Shown: one piece after another, positions 59,600 through 64,000 of the stretch
Position numbering within the stretch: the first letter of the stretch is position 1
Layout: every line of letters starts with the position of its first letter
Assembly (NCBI GenBank): GCA_951230915.1
Contig: OX579637.1
Coordinates: forward strand, 23,932,001-23,996,000
Source of the DNA: Antitrichia curtipendula
Taxonomy: Eukaryota; Streptophyta; Bryopsida; Hypnales; Leucodontaceae
Length of the DNA: 64,000 bases
Direction: 5' to 3'
Notes under the pieces: generated by a model
The model's input: the letters and a program-made list of their open reading frames with translations, nothing else
The model's database searches: none
What the model was told of the DNA's origin: nothing
Program-made: the position numbers and the translations under genes

Positions 59600-60880
59600 A
59601 ACACCGAATTTGGGCTAAAGATATTAGCACATGGACAAATCCAAGAACAGGAATTATATAAAATCTTTGTTCTATTATATTTGGAGAATCCTAAGATTAA
59701 CATGTGGGACAATCTTCGTATGCTCTAGGTTATAATATACTATCTGAAAATATAGAAGACTTGAAAAACATCTAATTGTATTGGTTAATAATATTTTTGA
59801 AATATTTTTAATGATTTATCTACCATCCAAGAAACAAATGTAGCTTGTCACTCACAATCAAATGTGTTGCACGATAATTGCAGAGAAAGATTACAAACAT
59901 GACTAAATAGCTATTCACTTCTGTACAAATTTATCACGACAGGACTCCAGTTGTCGCAATAGATAGATGAACATACCAACTTCGACGTCGGTGAAAATAT
60001 ACCATTTTCTGATAAGCTTGATCGGCGGACATTCTCTTCCTCCTCATCCAATCTATCTACCTTGAAAGTATTTTCATCATTGTTTTCTGTCAAATTGTCC
60101 CTAGAATGAATATCCCCAACTTCGACTCCATGATCCTCATAGGACAAAGTCCGCACAATGCTGTTACTCTGAATGCCATTAGTCCTATGCAAGCGTCTAA
60201 CCATCTTTGCTCTCTCTCACTGTTTTTTACTAGAAAACTGAAGACCAGCCTTACGTCTCTTCCTACAAGAACCCTCTGGCATCCCTCTAATGAAAAATAC
60301 AACAACACTTATGCTACTCCTTCTTTGGTAACTTTACAATATCTCGAATATATAGGAATTTTATCTTGTGATGAATGTATTCTCCATGGACTGATTAAGG
60401 CTTCGTGCGACCGAATGACATCTAATTAGCTAAATATGAATGTTCACTGAAAACATCCAGTTCTTGATCAACTATCTTATGATCACTCTTAGATTTTATG
60501 ATATCACTCCTACATTAATGAAGTCTTCATCTTGGTGGCTTCTGACGTGTGATCTTTTCTGTATGTGGCGCTATCTGTAGTTAATCATTCCAGAAATTGT
60601 TTACTTATAAACGAAATCAAATTAATCTAATGCTAGCTGTTCAAGAAATCCAAAGATCTGATCTTCTGAATTTGAATTTCAAACTAATACAATCCGATAT
60701 ATAACGACTTAAATTCGTTTGTATTGTCTAACAGTCAATTACTAGAAGGCTTTAGGATTTTTCACCGTTAACAACTACATTAAGCAGAAGTTTGAGGGGA
60801 AATTTGAGCATGTATTGTAGATTGCATGCTCCTCCAAATATGGACATGGCAGTAGTTCACGGTGACAGGTCTAGCATTCC
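59600..60880. other. Gene-poor AT-rich stretch
   Basis: Short ORFs on both strands at 59911-60429 overlap each other and show no domain. No repeat is evident. Confidence 0.4.
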
Positions 60881-60898
60881 AATTTCATTTCCTTGTAG

Positions 60899-63800
60899 AG
60901 GATGATGGTGTGGCATGGGTATTAGCTTCGGTTCTTAGTGTGAGGTTCAATCTAGAATCGGTGTCCATGTGGATGGAGGAGGAGCTATTCGATTCCGAGG
61001 GAGTAGAAATTGTTTCAACTGTCATGCAAATGAAACTCAAAAATGACACAGGAGATGTTTGGAAGCTCAAACCTGGCAGTTACCATATCATGGGTACTCC
61101 AAATGTGGTCAGGTCGGTTTCAATAGATATTCTTACGCCAGGATCTGCAACCTCTTTTCTGCAAATGTCTTCAGGAATTCCTGTCAAAATAGAGCCCTCG
61201 AATCATAGCCACATTGATCTGTCCGAGTCTTCTGATGATGAGACTATTCTTGTCAGCGAAACGTCCCTAAAATTGTCTCCGATACTTGAGATGGGCAATG
61301 ACATAGATGTCATTATGAGTGAAAGTGCTCCAACTAGCACATTGCCTCTTCCAGGTCGCCAAATTGCATCACAGTTCTCAAGCGTCTTTGAGTGCCTTAG
61401 AGAGATGCAGAGTCGACCGCGTGCAAGAAATGAATTGAAATTCTTAGACTTGAATAAACTTCGTTGTCAATCTGTGCATCATCTTCCTCAGTCATTTAAC
61501 GGAGATGTACTTTTTGAATTACCTCCACTCTCCTCTCCGGCATCCTCTTCTATTGGTCTGTCAAAGTCGACATCTTCATTATCTATAGGTCGACAACTTG
61601 AAGGCACGGACCGCAAATTTGATGGCCACAATTGGACACATACACACACTACAAATATTATTAACGACTTTGGACTGAAGTTCCGCTATTCATTGTGTGT
61701 GGGCCATCTAGTTTGCGAGAATGTAGATTGCCCTAGAGTTCGGCGAGGTGGGAGCCAGAATGAAACAGAGTGGGAGGGCTCATCACCTGTAATCTTTTCT
61801 GTGGGAAACCAATCTCCTGCAAAGTCTAATCTTGTATGCCGGATCTGCAAAGTATCACCTACCTGCAAATCTTTGTGCCCTTGTCGCATGTATAGGGTCT
61901 TAAACTCTAGTGGTTTGCCGAGAGCTTGTATCCATGTTGGTCATTATGAACATCCTGTTGGTAAGGGCACTTGTCGCGACTCTGTTAAGCGGACAACATC
62001 TCTAATTAGTCAGCAAGTTTCTATAACACCGTGTGCCACCAACTCAGCCATTAGTCTTGCTGCTAGCAAAGAATTTCTTGCATCTGAATTGTTCTGTGAG
62101 GATGGACTGCAGAGTGATCCAAAGCCCCTTCGTGGGGAGGCCTTGGAAGCAGTTATGGAGAAGTTTTGGATACTTAGTTCACCGAGTATTCGAAATACCA
62201 TCTCTAGTTTCCGTCACAATACAAGTGGGGGACCAATTGACAACATTATATCTTTGAAAATGAAAAGTGCATATTCATTTATTCAAGATAGTGTGTTTCC
62301 AGGCCAAGGTAAAGATAAAGTTTACCTTTTCAAGATGTCTGAGGAAGGTCTGGGAAGCGGGGTGGATTTGGTGAGGCAAATGCAACTTGGTGGAGACTTG
62401 CAAAACTCTTGGTGCATATTCGATCATGTGAAGAGGGTGAAAGGATGGACGTCGATGGCTGCTCATGTGTATGACCCTGAGTTTTGCCGAGTCCAAACTA
62501 TATGCGTTTGTGACATGATGAGTGAAGATGCTCAGTCACAGGAGCAGATGTGGAGATCCCTTAACTCCGTCATGGCGCGCCATGGAATTTCTTCTCCAAA
62601 TTTCAAAGGTTTTATGGCTGACAACGCAATGGCCAACTGGCATGCAGTTTGTATGGTGTACGGAAGTGGCAAAAAGCAAAAACCAATGCAAGATCGAGAG
62701 CGCTCATGTCTACTGCATTGGACGACATCGCTAAACAGACATACAGAGAAGCTCATTCGACCAGAGTTCCAAGAAACTCACAAGAGGCTCTGCAAACAAT
62801 ACAAGGATGCAAAGTCAATGGCAGAAGCTGAAGAGCGATACCTTGGAATCAAGGGTTGGTGGCTTTCTTCAAGGGCTGCATCAGAGGATACTCTTCAAGA
62901 ATTAGATGATTGGCTTGGTTTTTGGCACTTCCGATACCGCCAATGGGGTGGATTTCTGGAATTGGTAAGTCACAAGTCTCCTTGAATTCGAATTCCCTTT
63001 TTTGAGCATGATTCGAGCTGCGATAAGGTTCTTTACAGTTAAATGAACGCTCCTCAGAATCCAAAAAATGCTCTTTGATTTTGAGGTGCCCTACTTTGGT
63101 GCAAAGAACTTTTGATTTTGGTAAAGCCAAATAAAGGCTCCTCGGATCCGAGGAGCCATTTCTTAGTGCCAACTTCAAGTCTCCATTTAGTACTAAAAAG
63201 GCATTTTGGAACCAGTAAGCGTTATATTGTCGTTTAAATCCTTGTTGTTGGTGCAGAACTTGAACTTGGAGGAGGTAGCTGAGATGCCTTCATGCAACTT
63301 GGCGGAGACAATTCACAACAAGTGGTTGCAAATGTCTGGGAAGAGGGGCACCTGCTTATACGTCGCAACTATGGATGACATGATGCGAGCTATTCAGCAA
63401 TCCACTAATTATTGGGCCTACCTCCAAGGATATGCATCTGGCACCGGCCCCCACTTGGATGAGCTTCGCCTTTGAACTGCAAGACGAACCAAGAATCCAG
63501 CAAAGTTTGCCGATGCAGTTGCCAAATTACCAAGTGCTGATCTATTCACTACGCGGGTTCCCCACTTGGAAGGTGAAGAAGTATTTGGCTCCGCAAAGCA
63601 CAAATTGAATATGCCACCTGGGTCAGATGGCGACTCTCACCGCCATGACACAGTGAACTTCTTTGCACCTAAAGTTCAGACTCGGTCAACCAGAGCACGC
63701 ACAGAAGCAGGTGTCAATGCTAGTGTCTACAAAATTTGTTATTCCATACCCTGAATATGGTAGAGTGATAACCCTGAAGTCTGGTATATTTCCCGTCCAC

Positions 63801-64000
63801 AAGGTCTACTGAATCACTATTTCGGACTTCCCTGCTTGTACATGCAAAGACTTCATCACCATGAGTACAGCTGCACTTGGTAGTAGGAAATCATGGATGA
63901 ACTGCAAGCATTTGTACTATGTTTTCAGGTTTCTTTGCAAGGCAAACTCAGTAGATGACAAGTACATACATGCCTCTAGTTTGAGCTTTGATGAAGTGAA
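60899..64000 (+). pseudogene. Transposase-like protein with C-terminal SWIM zinc finger, running off the window
   Basis: A large exon (probable acceptor CATTTCCTTGTAG, start near 60899) stays open to 62967, where L|GTAAGT is a good donor; the next exon starts after GTTGGTGCAG (63257). Order: acidic/Ser-rich N-terminus; a Cys/His cluster (CVGHLVCENVDCPR, CRICKVSPTCKSLCPCRMY, ACIHVGHYEHPVGKGTC), a zinc-binding DNA-recognition candidate; a core with VYDPEFCRVQTICVCDMMSE, PNFKGFMADNAMANWHAVCM and DRERSCLLHWTTSL; WLGFWHFRYRQWGGFLEL; and near 63830 CTCKDF...CKHLYYVFRFLC, a SWIM CxCx(n)CxH finger. This layout is that of Mutator-type or related transposases and their domesticated relatives. In-frame TGA at 63473-63475 and near 63808, and a one-base excess in an A4 run (63731-63734), make it defective unless they are errors. 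The TGAs fit CGA to TGA changes. Confidence 0.65.
63040..63190. repeat. Inverted copy of the 49-kb hairpin repeat, in an intron
   Basis: Read on the minus strand: GAAGTTGGCACTAAGAAATGG, then GGCTCCTCGGATCCGAGGAGCC (a perfect palindrome at about 63136-63157), then TTTATTTGGCTTTACC and AAAGTTCTTTGCACCAAAGTAGGG. This follows 49438-49570 almost word for word. It sits in the intron 62968-63256 of the SWIM gene. Confidence 0.85.

Noticed and set aside
1..64000. tRNA, rRNA or organelle insertion
   Set aside because: I looked for tRNA-like cloverleaf words and dense organelle coding and saw none; a tRNAscan/BLAST run would be needed to exclude them.

Overview
The window is eukaryotic nuclear DNA, most likely from a land plant or close relative. 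Evidence: short exons bounded by GT..AG introns; four short interstitial tracts of Arabidopsis-type TTTAGGG telomere units; a SET-domain protein resembling the plant SUVR1/2/4 group; an FCP1/HAD-like protein with the plant-type FDLN motif; and a B3-like domain. The flavour (large AT-rich spacers, many degraded transposase-like genes, families I associate with seedless plants) suggests a bryophyte or another seedless plant. That placement is inference, not a read-out.

Layout, left to right. 1-2.4 kb: non-coding direct duplication. 2.9-4.3 kb (+): decayed copy of the ParB-like gene found intact at 50-57 kb. 4.6-6.5 kb (-): broken transposase-like gene. 6.8-7.6 kb: 58-bp array built on a TTTAGCGC palindrome. 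7.6-12 kb: empty AT-rich spacer. 12.8-15.2 kb (+): damaged coiled-coil gene, followed by duplicated 3' debris to 16.9 kb. 17.4-17.8 kb (-): pseudogene scrap. 19-19.8 kb (+): small acidic-repeat/basic-tail gene. 19.95-21.3 kb (+): SET-domain methyltransferase. 24.7-25.2 kb (-): B3-like fragment. 25.6-28.7 kb (-): transposase-like gene killed by at least ten stops, seven of them TAG. 30-34 kb: repeats and gene scraps. 34.2-34.6 kb: second array with the same palindrome but a 101-bp unit. 36-36.4 kb: GC-rich 20-bp minisatellite. 36.8-38.7 kb (+): long intact RING-H2 ORF. 41.3-43 kb: 12-bp minisatellite followed by a 172-bp satellite. 43.5-47 kb (-): unknown ORF, FCP1-like pseudogene and a coiled-coil ORF. 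48.9-49.6 kb: duplicated hairpin repeat. 50.1-56.7 kb (-): the best gene in the window. 57.9-58.3 kb (+): fragment resembling an RNA polymerase largest subunit. 60.9-64 kb (+): transposase-like SWIM zinc-finger gene running off the end.

The standout is the minus-strand gene at 56707-50108. I reconstruct 13 exons whose phases all agree, giving about 1,105 codons, provided two one-base shortfalls in homopolymers are sequencing errors. Its N-terminal part resembles a ParB/sulfiredoxin-type domain (DGNHRL motif). Its C-terminal part has the motif order IV then I of beta-class amino-methyltransferases, but with DVPD where the catalytic (D/S)PP(Y/W) should be. That architecture recalls bacterial and phage ParB-methyltransferase fusions.

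Most other long genes carry in-frame stops. Six separate frameshifts all fall in homopolymer runs, so sequence quality should be checked before calling them biological.
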